From positions 15,530-79,529 of the forward strand of contig CAMLRS010000015.1 in assembly GCA_946482515.1 (NCBI GenBank): a DNA stretch of 64,000 bases, written 5' to 3'. The position numbers were made by a program, and so were the translations under genes. Below, one piece after another: positions 17,224 through 24,946 of this stretch. Within the stretch, counting starts at the first letter, position 1, and each line of letters starts with the position of its first letter. The DNA is from an uncultured Flavobacteriales bacterium. GTDB lineage: Bacteria; Bacteroidota; Bacteroidia; Flavobacteriales; Crocinitomicaceae. Below the pieces are notes generated by a model, which worked only from the letters and a program-made list of their open reading frames with translations, did not search any database and was not told where the DNA came from.

Positions 17224-18804
17224 TCAATTTGGGTAAAACCAGGCTACATAAGCAGCATCGCGGCCGTAAATGTCCGGATGGATGGTCAGGCGATTGGTTT
17301 CATCGGCCGTAACGGTGATGTAATCTACCTGGATATCGATCGGATGCTTGAGCTGGATTTTGCGGTGTTCCTGGCGGTAGAGCATGGAATCGAGCGAGTC
17401 GGGTGGCATCATGCGTTGTTCATCGCGACGGAGAATAAAGCGCGCCAAAGAATCCGGTAGCTGACAGCGAATACAACCGTGTGAATAAGAGCGGACGTCG
17501 TTGCGAAACAGGCTTTTCGAAGGTGTGTCGTGTACGTAAACCCCATACGGATTGCTGAATTCAAACTTGATGATTCCCAATGAATTGTGTGTTCCTGGAT
17601 CTTGTATTACTTTATACGGAAATGTTTTGTCACGAATGCGTTTCCAGTTCACCGAATACGGATCGATTTCTTCGGATTTGTTGTAGACACGGTAATGGTT
17701 CCGTGCAAAATAACCGGGATTGCGCTTGGCTTCCGGCAGGATTTCCTTGCTGGTAATCGAGTAAGGAATGGTCCAGTAAGGATAGGAAACGATGGTGCGA
17801 ATGCGCGATTTGAGCTGCGGCGTTTTGGTGTCGATTTTTCCTACCACGACGTTGTGCATGGAAAAGAGCGTATCGTTGTAGTAAATGCGAAGCACGTATT
17901 CCGGAATGTTGATCCAGACATAGCGTTCCGGAAAGCGTTCCCGCCAGCGCCAGCGCTCGAGTGAAAGCACAATGCGATCGACTTTTGCCTGAGCGGATTC
18001 TTCCAGTGCTTTTCGTGTATAGGTTCCGATCACGCCGTCGGTTTTCAGACCGTTGTCGAGCTGGAAGTTGGAAAGCGCTTGCAGGAAGATGGAATCGGGA
18101 ACGGCATCTTTGGGCAGGTAGCCTTTGTCGATGAGCGATAAACGCCCCTGTTCGTAGCAGCCTGCTGAATCTTCCTTGATGTTGGGCAGCTTGAATGTCT
18201 TTTCGGAGAAGCTTTTCCCGAAGGAATAGCTGAACAATCCCTGCGCAATGCGTTTGTAATCGTCGTGTGGCGAGCCCATATCGGCAAACCATTTGCCCCA
18301 GTTTTTCACCGTATCGACTTGCTTAGAAAGCGTTTGAACGACCAGCACATCAGGCCAGGAGCAAGGCTTCAGGCTTTTCGCGGCGGTATCGAGGAAACCG
18401 GTTTTGAGATCCTTTACGGCATAACCGAACTGGGTGGTCATCAACAGCTCTTTGGCGATCAGCTCTTTTTGGTTGTTCACTTTCTGTTTCCAGCGACTCG
18501 TTGGCACACCGATGCAAGAGGGTTGTGTAACGATCTGCTGCATGGTTTTTCCTGTTTCTGTCAGCAGGGAATCATTGGCCCACAGCGGACGGTAGCCACG
18601 CTCGCGGTAGAACGTTTTGATGGATTCGGCAGTGGTTGCGTCAACGCCCAGCTCTTTGATATAGCCTTTTTCGAGTGCCAGGCGGATCCGCGTATGCAAG
18701 GGTTGTTTATCGTCGAAAATAGGATCGGTGTCCGGAATTTTTTCCGCACAGGAAGTGGCTGCAAGCGCAATGAATAATATCAGGTAACAGCAGAAAGGCT
18801 TCAT
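17224..18804 (-). CDS. L,D-transpeptidase lipoprotein (YcbB/LdtD-like)
   Basis: A 526-residue cell-wall enzyme that forms 3-3 cross-links between meso-DAP residues. A lipobox (LAATSC, Cys19) suggests membrane attachment. Near residue 250 a peptidoglycan-binding segment reads DNGLKTDGVIGTYTRKALEE, and residues 295-470 are the YkuD domain. HDTPSKSLF precedes the catalytic motif YSHGCIRCQ with nucleophile Cys444. Length and domain order match the large YcbB class. It is divergent from the rhomboid gene at 18858, with 53 bases between starts. Confidence 0.92.
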   Translation of the reverse strand: MKPFCCYLILFIALAATSCAEKIPDTDPIFDDKQPLHTRIRLALEKGYIKELGVDATTAESIKTFYRERGYRPLWANDSLLTETGKTMQQIVTQPSCIGVPTSRWKQKVNNQKELIAKELLMTTQFGYAVKDLKTGFLDTAAKSLKPCSWPDVLVVQTLSKQVDTVKNWGKWFADMGSPHDDYKRIAQGLFSYSFGKSFSEKTFKLPNIKEDSAGCYEQGRLSLIDKGYLPKDAVPDSIFLQALSNFQLDNGLKTDGVIGTYTRKALEESAQAKVDRIVLSLERWRWRERFPERYVWINIPEYVLRIYYNDTLFSMHNVVVGKIDTKTPQLKSRIRTIVSYPYWTIPYSITSKEILPEAKRNPGYFARNHYRVYNKSEEIDPYSVNWKRIRDKTFPYKVIQDPGTHNSLGIIKFEFSNPYGVYVHDTPSKSLFRNDVRSYSHGCIRCQLPDSLARFILRRDEQRMMPPDSLDSMLYRQEHRKIQLKHPIDIQVDYITVTADETNRLTIHPDIYGRDAAYVAWFYPN

Positions 18805-18857
18805 AACAGGAAAATAGCCAAATTTGTGCTAAATATACAGTTTAATCCAGCCCATAG

Positions 18858-19472
18858 ATGGACCAATTATTAACAACATACATATTCATCCTTGCAACCG
18901 TCCTTTTTTCACTCAAAGGATTCAGTGATAGGGATTTTACCGAAAAATACCTCTACAAACCTTACGACGTCAAACATCACCGGGAATGGTATAGGATCTT
19001 CTCGCACACGCTGTTGCATGCCGATTACCTGCACCTGTTCTTCAATATGTTTGCCTTATATGGCTTTGGCCGACTGGTGGAAATGGAATACATCTACGAT
19101 TTCGGCAAACCGCTCGGCACGGCTTATTTCATTGCGCTGTACGTTTTGGGCGGCTTATTCGCTACGGCCATCCCGTACCTGCGGCACAATGAAAATCCGG
19201 GCTATCGCAGCCTGGGAGCTTCCGGCGCTGTTTCCGCGGTGATCTTCGCGGGTATCCTGTTTCATCCGTCAGCGAACATCTATATTTACACCATTCCGAT
19301 CCCTGCGTGGATCTTCGGACCGTTGTATCTTGCCTTCGAATTCTGGGCCGATCGGAACAACCGAACGGGCATCGCACATGATGCACATATTGGCGGCGCG
19401 CTTTTCGGGATTTTATTCGTTTTAATTACTAATATTGAAAGTGTAAAAGACGGCATCAATTTATTATTCTAA
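18858..19472 (+). CDS. Rhomboid family intramembrane serine protease
   Basis: A 204-residue rhomboid, the third in this window. HLFFNMFALYGFGRLVEMEY, LGASGAVSAVIFAGILFHP (catalytic Ser) and HDAHIGGALFGILF (catalytic His) are intact, with about six membrane segments. It is shorter than the mutL-linked pair and lacks their tail or loop insert. Its TAA overlaps the ATG of the aminotransferase gene by one base, so the two are translationally coupled. Substrate unknown. Confidence 0.92.
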   Translation: MDQLLTTYIFILATVLFSLKGFSDRDFTEKYLYKPYDVKHHREWYRIFSHTLLHADYLHLFFNMFALYGFGRLVEMEYIYDFGKPLGTAYFIALYVLGGLFATAIPYLRHNENPGYRSLGASGAVSAVIFAGILFHPSANIYIYTIPIPAWIFGPLYLAFEFWADRNNRTGIAHDAHIGGALFGILFVLITNIESVKDGINLLF

Positions 19473-20329
19473 TGGATCAGCAGGAACTCTTCGTCAATAA
19501 CAACGGCACAATCATCAGTAACTCAGGACCATCCATTATGGCGGGCAACCGCGGATATACTTATGGCGACGGACTTTTCGAGAGTATGCGCGTGATGAAC
19601 GGTCGTGTGCTGAACATCGAAAACCATTTCAATCGCCTGGTTGAAGGTGCCAAGGTGCTCAAAATGCGTTTTCCTGCTTTTTACACAGCTTCTTTTTTCG
19701 AACAACACATCCGCGAGCTGCTAGACCTGTCGAAGATCACAGAAGGCGGCCGTGTGCGACTTTCCATCGATCGCCTGGGTGGCGGAACGTACCTGCCGGA
19801 TGTCAACGAAGTCACTTTTTTCATTGAAGTCTATCCGATCGAAGCGAACCTGTTTGGTTTGAACGCCAAAGGGCTGGAAGTGGACTTGTACCAGGATATG
19901 AAAAAGGTCAAGTCGCCGCTGTCGAATTACAAAACCAAAAACGGCATCATTTACGTGCTGGCGGCAATTTCTGCCCGTGAAAAAGGCCTCGACGATATGC
20001 TGCTCACCAACGAAAAAGGGCAGATCCTCGAAAGCTCCAACAGCAACCTGTTTGTAGTCAGCAACGGCGTGTTGTATACACCAGGACTCACAGATGGCTG
20101 CCTGGCCGGAACGATGCGCATGCAGGTTATCAACCTCGCGATCAAGCACGGTCTGAAGGTCTACGAATGCAACATTTTGCCGTCGAACCTGCTCGTAGCC
20201 GATGAGGTATTCCTTACCAACGCCGTGCGCGGCATTACCTGGGTAGGCGGCTACCGCACGAAGCGTTATTTCAACACCACAGCCCGCAAGCTGGTTGCTT
20301 ATCTCAACGAAGAGTGGGAGCAGCAGTAA
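19472..20329 (+). CDS. Class IV aminotransferase (4-amino-4-deoxychorismate lyase or branched-chain type)
   Basis: A 285-residue PLP enzyme of fold type IV. YTYGDGLFESMRVMNGRVLN is the entry motif, SNYKTKNGIIYVLAA holds the PLP-binding lysine, ILESSNSNLFVV supplies the conserved Glu, and FLTNAVRGITWV the phosphate loop. The family covers PabC (folate synthesis) and IlvE-like aminotransferases. The short length and the GDGLFE motif favour PabC-like, but pabA and pabB are not nearby, so substrate is open. It overlaps the ATP-pyrophosphatase gene by 16 bases. Confidence 0.85.
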   Translation: MDQQELFVNNNGTIISNSGPSIMAGNRGYTYGDGLFESMRVMNGRVLNIENHFNRLVEGAKVLKMRFPAFYTASFFEQHIRELLDLSKITEGGRVRLSIDRLGGGTYLPDVNEVTFFIEVYPIEANLFGLNAKGLEVDLYQDMKKVKSPLSNYKTKNGIIYVLAAISAREKGLDDMLLTNEKGQILESSNSNLFVVSNGVLYTPGLTDGCLAGTMRMQVINLAIKHGLKVYECNILPSNLLVADEVFLTNAVRGITWVGGYRTKRYFNTTARKLVAYLNEEWEQQ

Positions 20330-21045
20330 CCAAGCCACTTGCGTACATGAACTGGAGCGGGGGCAAGGATAGCTCACTCGCGTTGCACACGGTTTTAACT
20401 CAACAGGATTTCCAGGTTTCCGCACTCGTCACGACAGTAAATGCCGCGCATCGTCGTATTTCCATGCATGGAGTGCGCGAAGAGCTGCTGGAACTACAGG
20501 CTGCGTCGATTGGGATTCCCTTGCATAAGATCATTGTTCCGGATAGTCCTTCCATGTCGGATTACGAAACGGCCATGGCCAACGGATTGCAGCCCTTACT
20601 CGATCAGGGCGTAACGCACAGCATTTTCGGCGATATTTTCCTCGAAGACCTGCGCCAGTACCGCGAGAACAAGTTGAGGGAGTTCAGTCTGACCGGAATT
20701 TTTCCATTGTGGAAAAAGGATACCAAAGCGCTGGTGGAAACTTTCATCGACATGGGATTCAAAACCATTGTCGTGTGCACACAAGCCGATAAGCTCGATG
20801 CATCGTTTACCGGAAGAATCATCGATCGCGATTTTCTGAAAGATCTTCCTGCCGATGTCGACCCATGTGGTGAAAACGGCGAGTTCCACACTTTCGTCTT
20901 CGACGGCCCGATTTTCAAACAACCCGTTCCATTTACGATAGGCGAGCGCGTGTTTCGCAACTATCCGGCTCCGTCAGGCGACTCGGATGATACCTGTGGG
21001 AGTGGGAAAGGCGTTTCCGGGTTTCATTATATCGATCTTTTGTAA
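20314..21045 (+). CDS. Dph6-related ATP pyrophosphatase
   Basis: A 243-residue protein of the adenine nucleotide alpha-hydrolase superfamily. SGGKDSSLALHTV is the PP-loop that binds ATP pyrophosphate; HGVREELLELQAASIGIPL, FGDIFLEDLRQYRE and DPCGENGEFHTFVFDGP are typical of the diphthine-ammonia ligase (Dph6) family. Bacteria lack diphthamide, so the true substrate is unknown. The GTG at 20314 keeps the beta-strand before the PP-loop; an ATG at 20347 would remove it. It overlaps the aminotransferase. Confidence 0.82.
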   Translation: MGAAVTKPLAYMNWSGGKDSSLALHTVLTQQDFQVSALVTTVNAAHRRISMHGVREELLELQAASIGIPLHKIIVPDSPSMSDYETAMANGLQPLLDQGVTHSIFGDIFLEDLRQYRENKLREFSLTGIFPLWKKDTKALVETFIDMGFKTIVVCTQADKLDASFTGRIIDRDFLKDLPADVDPCGENGEFHTFVFDGPIFKQPVPFTIGERVFRNYPAPSGDSDDTCGSGKGVSGFHYIDLL

Positions 21046-21381
21046 CCGTCCTCCTTCGGCGGATCTTCGACAGTGGACGCTAAGAACACGCAGAGGACGC
21101 AGTGTTTTTTCTTTTTTCACCACAAAAGGCACAAAAGCGTAGGTTAAGTGCTTGCATAGTTTAAAGCGCTCCCGACACTTCGGTCGTGACCTACACAAAA
21201 GGAAATCTATATCCAGAACAGAACTTTTGTGTAATCCCGATGCAATCGGGATGCTTCGAACCACACACAGGACGTCCAATTTTCTTTTGTGCCTTTTGTG
21301 GTGAAAAAGTACATATCATTTTACGCATTGCCAGAGTCTCTGGGGCTTTGCGAAAAATTCTGCGTCCTCCGCGGTTAAAAG
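21045..21381. repeat. Nested inverted-repeat region without genes
   Basis: An inner perfect 25-bp inverted repeat (21113-21137 and 21284-21308; arm core CACCACAAAAGGCACAAAAG) lies inside an outer 14-bp pair (21089-21102 and 21360-21373, one mismatch). The loop holds an ATCCCGAT-ATCGGGAT palindrome (21234-21252). A dispersed 32-bp repeat copy (21045-21076) abuts the stop codon of the preceding gene. No ORF is convincing. It lies between convergent genes. Confidence 0.75.
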
Positions 21382-22497
21382 CTATTGCACTTGCACAAAC
21401 CGCCCATTCGCCATACGGAATTTCATCCCTGAGAGCTTGAACGTTTTCCCGTCGCCCATTGTTGCGATGTTCACCAGGTCTTCTTCCATCGTATGCACGC
21501 TTCCACCGGTTGCGTAGGCGATATCGAGGTACAGCGTATTCATGCGGTCGGTGACGCCGCATACCACGATTTTCACCGGGATTTTCTGCTGTTTCAGGTA
21601 TTCGAGCAGGAACATATCGCAGGGATTTTCCCAGTTATCGGCTATCAGCACCACATTTCCTTTGCTTTCGGGGTATTTTTTCAGCGCATAACAGATGGCT
21701 TCCAGGTCGTTTTCCATATGATCACCTTTCTGCATCGCTTCCACGGCTTTATCGATCACTTTGTTTGCGTTGCCGCTTTCAATTGTCCACATCCCGGTTG
21801 GATCTTCTTTGGCTACCTGGTTGTTGCTTTTTTCATCGTCGTCATTGAAAAACACGATCTGCTTAAATGTATTCAGTTTCTGATTCGCTTTGATCCATAG
21901 CAGGAGCTGGGCAGTATATGGCGACATACTTCCGGTAACGTCCATGACAACCAGCATATTTTTCCAGTTCGATTGCCGTCCGAAAACTTTCAGCAGCGTT
22001 GAATCGGATGGAGGTGTTTTGCCACTGATCACACCCATCATATCACGGTGTTCCTCTTCGAACGTTGGCATAGGGCGGTAGTAAACGACAAATCCGTGGA
22101 AGTAATTTTGCATCTCGGCGGTCGATTTGATGCCGGTTTGCTTGACGAGGTTCCACTTGACGATACCGCTGTTGAACGCCTCGGGAAGCTGAATATAGAG
22201 CTCGAGGATGCGCTTGCGGTTGAGCTCTGAGAAATCCGCTCCAACCGGGTAGTCGGAATAAACCAGGTCGATGCGGATAATGGTTTGCTGGCGGAGAAAA
22301 GCCACATCATCCGGGTTCAGAATGGTGTGCTCGCCGGGCGTCATTTTCACCTTTTTGGTGTCGAAGCCGATATCCTCGACTTTATACTTTTCGATTTTTA
22401 CCGTGTCGCGGAATTTAATGGTTTCATGGACACTTACCTGAGCGACGGCCACCTTTGCAAAAAGAAAGAATACAGCCAGTAAGGAGATGGTTTTCAT
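21382..22497 (-). CDS. Secreted von Willebrand factor A-domain protein
   Basis: A 371-residue exported protein. The ATG at 22497 is chosen because MKTISLLAVFFLFAKVAVAQ is a clean signal peptide; an upstream ATG would bury it. The middle reads MLVVMDVTGSMSPYTAQLL, a MIDAS-like DxTxS metal site. NVVLIADNWENPCDMFLLEY and TGGSVHTMEEDLVNI follow the vWA fold. The first 130 residues show no recognised domain. vWA proteins usually mediate metal-dependent binding. No MoxR-type ATPase is adjacent, so its partner is unknown. Confidence 0.82.
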   Translation of the reverse strand: MKTISLLAVFFLFAKVAVAQVSVHETIKFRDTVKIEKYKVEDIGFDTKKVKMTPGEHTILNPDDVAFLRQQTIIRIDLVYSDYPVGADFSELNRKRILELYIQLPEAFNSGIVKWNLVKQTGIKSTAEMQNYFHGFVVYYRPMPTFEEEHRDMMGVISGKTPPSDSTLLKVFGRQSNWKNMLVVMDVTGSMSPYTAQLLLWIKANQKLNTFKQIVFFNDDDEKSNNQVAKEDPTGMWTIESGNANKVIDKAVEAMQKGDHMENDLEAICYALKKYPESKGNVVLIADNWENPCDMFLLEYLKQQKIPVKIVVCGVTDRMNTLYLDIAYATGGSVHTMEEDLVNIATMGDGKTFKLSGMKFRMANGRFVQVQ

Positions 22498-22550
22498 AGG
22501 CTTCGTTTTCGATAGAATGTCGGAAACAGAAAAAGGTAACAAGAAATTTT

Positions 22551-22581
22551 ACCGTCCACCACGGCGGATCTTCGACAGAGG
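22551..22581 (+). repeat. Copy of a dispersed intergenic repeat (ACCGTC ... GATCTTCGACAG)
   Basis: The core CGGCGGATCTTCGACAG (22562-22578) is identical in 21057-21073 and, inverted, in 39931-39947. All three copies are preceded by ACCGTC and about five variable bases. All lie outside genes. Confidence 0.75.
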
Positions 22582-22623
22582 ATGCAGGGTTATCGCAATG
22601 ATCGCAAAGTAATATTGCAAGTA

Positions 22624-23331
22624 TCAAACATCATTTAAGAACCAGCTGAATGTCGTTTCAAGATAAGAATGAAGATACTGTTGCGCATTGCCTGAAACGA
22701 AACCGAAATTCTTCAGACTGCGGTAAGGACTTCCCGGTGACGGCAGAGCCCGGCATTCGATTGTTCCACCACCGGCTACATCCAGCACGCGGATAATGGG
22801 ATTCACAGGATCGGTTCCGCCCAGCTGCGCGATGAGTGCGTGTTGCTGTTGTTCGGAGGCTTTTTTGTTGATGGTCAGCTCGGTATGAACGCTGAAGAAA
22901 GCAGGAATCAGCAGCATGTTGTTCATGACACCTTTGGAAGTGCAAAGGATGCGGATGGTTTCGCCTGTGGCTGGAGTTCGGAAAAAGCGGTGATTGTAAA
23001 CGCGTTTGGTGAGATCGGTATCGGAAGATGATTGCCCTTTGCGCTCGCAGGAATAAATGGCATCCGTGATCCCGATTTGGTGGCGTTTCAGGCTGTGGAG
23101 CAGGCTTTCAACGGCTGCTTTTTCGCTTTCGTGGTCAATAAACTCGCGGTACCAATGCCAGAACCGGTTGCGTTCGCTGCCGTAGAAAAAAGCAGGTTTT
23201 TGCTGATTGTCGGTTGCCATTGGTTTGGGATTGCCTTTGAGTGTATAAGGAAACGTTGGGAAGCTGCCCAGGATGATGCGCGATTCAGCCAGTTGTGGGC
23301 GTTCGATGTCGATTCGCGGATGAAATTCCAT
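22624..23331 (-). CDS. Uracil-DNA glycosylase superfamily protein
   Basis: A 235-residue protein. IILGSFPTFPYTLKG near residue 20 and FFYGSERNRFWHWYREFI are the GSFP and FYGxxxNRFW motifs of Mug/UDG-like base-excision enzymes. GITDAIYSCERKGQSSSDTDL is the next conserved block, and LPSPGSPYRSL is the usual second motif. The family removes uracil, hypoxanthine or mismatched bases from DNA, though some members have no known substrate. Only one base separates it from the topoisomerase IB stop, so they form an operon. Confidence 0.75.
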   Translation of the reverse strand: MEFHPRIDIERPQLAESRIILGSFPTFPYTLKGNPKPMATDNQQKPAFFYGSERNRFWHWYREFIDHESEKAAVESLLHSLKRHQIGITDAIYSCERKGQSSSDTDLTKRVYNHRFFRTPATGETIRILCTSKGVMNNMLLIPAFFSVHTELTINKKASEQQQHALIAQLGGTDPVNPIIRVLDVAGGGTIECRALPSPGSPYRSLKNFGFVSGNAQQYLHSYLETTFSWFLNDV

Positions 23332-23332
23332 G

Positions 23333-24391
23333 TCACAAGATACCTTTTTTCTGCTTTTCCGCTGGCTGTTTCAATTGCTTGAGCAGGTGCATCAGGCGTT
23401 TTTCGGTAGCTGTGAGCTCGCCCGACGGTTTCGCAGCTTTTGCAGAAAGCATGTCCAGTTGATCGTTTTCGTAGAGCTCAAAGATCAACGGGTGGACGTA
23501 GTATTTCTTACAGACATTGCGCGTGTTGCCCAGCTTGGCGCTCACTTCGTCGAGTGTTTCCAGGATCTTCCGTTTTTTATCGGCTGCCGATTCGCCTTTG
23601 CCGGCGCTGTGTAACAGCTCGAGCGCCTGAACAGTTCCGACCCATGTCCGCAGATCTTTGGAGCTGAATGATGGTCCGGCTATGTTTTTGATATAGGAAT
23701 TTACTTTTCCGGAGTCGATGGATTTGCGCTGGCCATTTTCATCTAAAAACTGGAACAGCTCCTGTCCGGGAATATCGCGGCATTGACCAACAATACGTGC
23801 CAGGCGGCGATCGCTTAGTGTAATGGTATGTGCAATGCCTTTTTTACCGGAAAAACTGAATACCATCCTGCTGCCGTTGATTTTCACGTGGCGGTCTTTG
23901 AGCGTTGTCAGTCCGTAGGAACGGTTGCTCTTTTCGTATTCGCCGTTGCCAATGCGGATCGCGGTGTTTTCCATGACCGAAAGCACGGTGGCAATGACTT
24001 TTGTTTCGGTCAGGCTGCGTTGTGCGAGGTCTTTCCGGATTTGCTTCCGCAGCTTGGGCAACACTTTCCCAAAAGCAAGCAGATCGTCGTATTTGCTCTG
24101 ATTGCGCGATTGCTGCCATTCGATGTGGTAGCGGTATTGTTTTCGACCGCGAGCATCTCTTCCTGTGGCTTGCAGATGCCCGTTCGCTTTCCGGCAGATC
24201 CAGACCTGTGTCCACGCCGGCGGAATGGCCAGTTTCCGGATGCGCTCCATGTCGCGTTCGGAAGCCTGTTTCCCATTATCCAGCAAATAACGGAATTCAT
24301 CTCCGTCACGCACACGGACAATGCCGGCTTCGTGATCGGTAACGTAGACCAGTCCGGCCAGTTCTTCAGGAATCCCCGGTTGTTGCGACAT
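23333..24391 (-). CDS. DNA topoisomerase IB (poxvirus/eukaryotic type)
   Basis: A 352-residue type IB topoisomerase that relaxes supercoils through a 3'-phosphotyrosine. QYRYHIEWQQSRNQSKYDDL is the typical N-domain, IRIGNGEYEKSNRSYGLTTL and DRHVKI belong to the catalytic core, FSSKDLRTWVGTVQALE supplies an active-site Arg, and NVCKKYYVHPLIFELY holds the nucleophile Tyr. The tail is lysine-rich. Bacterial Top1B is scattered and probably acquired by transfer. It is cotranscribed with the UDG-family gene. Confidence 0.92.
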   Translation of the reverse strand: MSQQPGIPEELAGLVYVTDHEAGIVRVRDGDEFRYLLDNGKQASERDMERIRKLAIPPAWTQVWICRKANGHLQATGRDARGRKQYRYHIEWQQSRNQSKYDDLLAFGKVLPKLRKQIRKDLAQRSLTETKVIATVLSVMENTAIRIGNGEYEKSNRSYGLTTLKDRHVKINGSRMVFSFSGKKGIAHTITLSDRRLARIVGQCRDIPGQELFQFLDENGQRKSIDSGKVNSYIKNIAGPSFSSKDLRTWVGTVQALELLHSAGKGESAADKKRKILETLDEVSAKLGNTRNVCKKYYVHPLIFELYENDQLDMLSAKAAKPSGELTATEKRLMHLLKQLKQPAEKQKKGIL

Positions 24392-24433
24392 ACTGCTTGT
24401 TTTAACAAAAGTGCACGCACCTGTCGCCGGATG

Positions 24434-24465
24434 CTTACATCATTGCGGGAAAATCTTACATCATT
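24434..24465. promoter_or_regulatory. Direct repeat CTTACATCATT x2, candidate operator
   Basis: Two identical 11-bp words (24434-24444 and 24455-24465) start exactly 21 bases apart, two helical turns, in the gap between the divergent topoisomerase IB gene and the KTSC-like gene. The arrangement suits a regulator bound on one face of the DNA. No regulator is known. Confidence 0.5.
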
Positions 24466-24513
24466 CCACTCAAGTCCCGGAAATTGGAAAAGAAATCGTT
24501 AGCTTAAGTAAGT

Positions 24514-24744
24514 ATGGAACGTTACGGAAATAAAAGCCGGAAATCGGGGGTGCGTTCGTTTGAAATCGGGAACGATTACATCGTTGTTGTCTTCGAAGAC
24601 GGTGGACGATATCGTTATACCTATCGTTCGGCAGGTAAAAAACAGATCGAGCACATGAAAAAACTGGCTTTGAAAGGATTAGGTCTCAGTACTTTCATCT
24701 CTCAATACGTTAAGGATCGCTACGAAAGCACTAATAAATTCTAA
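24514..24744 (+). CDS. Small KTSC-like domain protein
   Basis: A 76-residue protein: a short polar start, then SFEIGNDYIVVVFEDGG, RYRYTYRSAGKKQIEHMKKLA, and a helix-rich end GLGLSTFISQYVKDRYES. The pattern (short strand, V-F-DG, Y-Y, Gly-rich turn, I at the end) resembles KTSC-type domains, named for lysyl-tRNA synthetase C-terminal relatives. This is a pattern match only. Function unknown. It is divergent from topoisomerase IB. Confidence 0.6.
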   Translation: MERYGNKSRKSGVRSFEIGNDYIVVVFEDGGRYRYTYRSAGKKQIEHMKKLALKGLGLSTFISQYVKDRYESTNKF

Positions 24745-24946
24745 CAACGGACTTTATTGTGTGATTTTTTACGTTAAAAGAACAATTCCATTACCACCCG
24801 TTAATCCTATTTCCATAAATTGCCCTGATAACCCATTAAACTCACTGCTATGCAACCACAATTCAATACCTCCTGAGAGGACCATTTCCCCATAATCCAC
24901 TGTTCCAATACCACAACCAATATTCATTTCCTTAAACACACACTTT

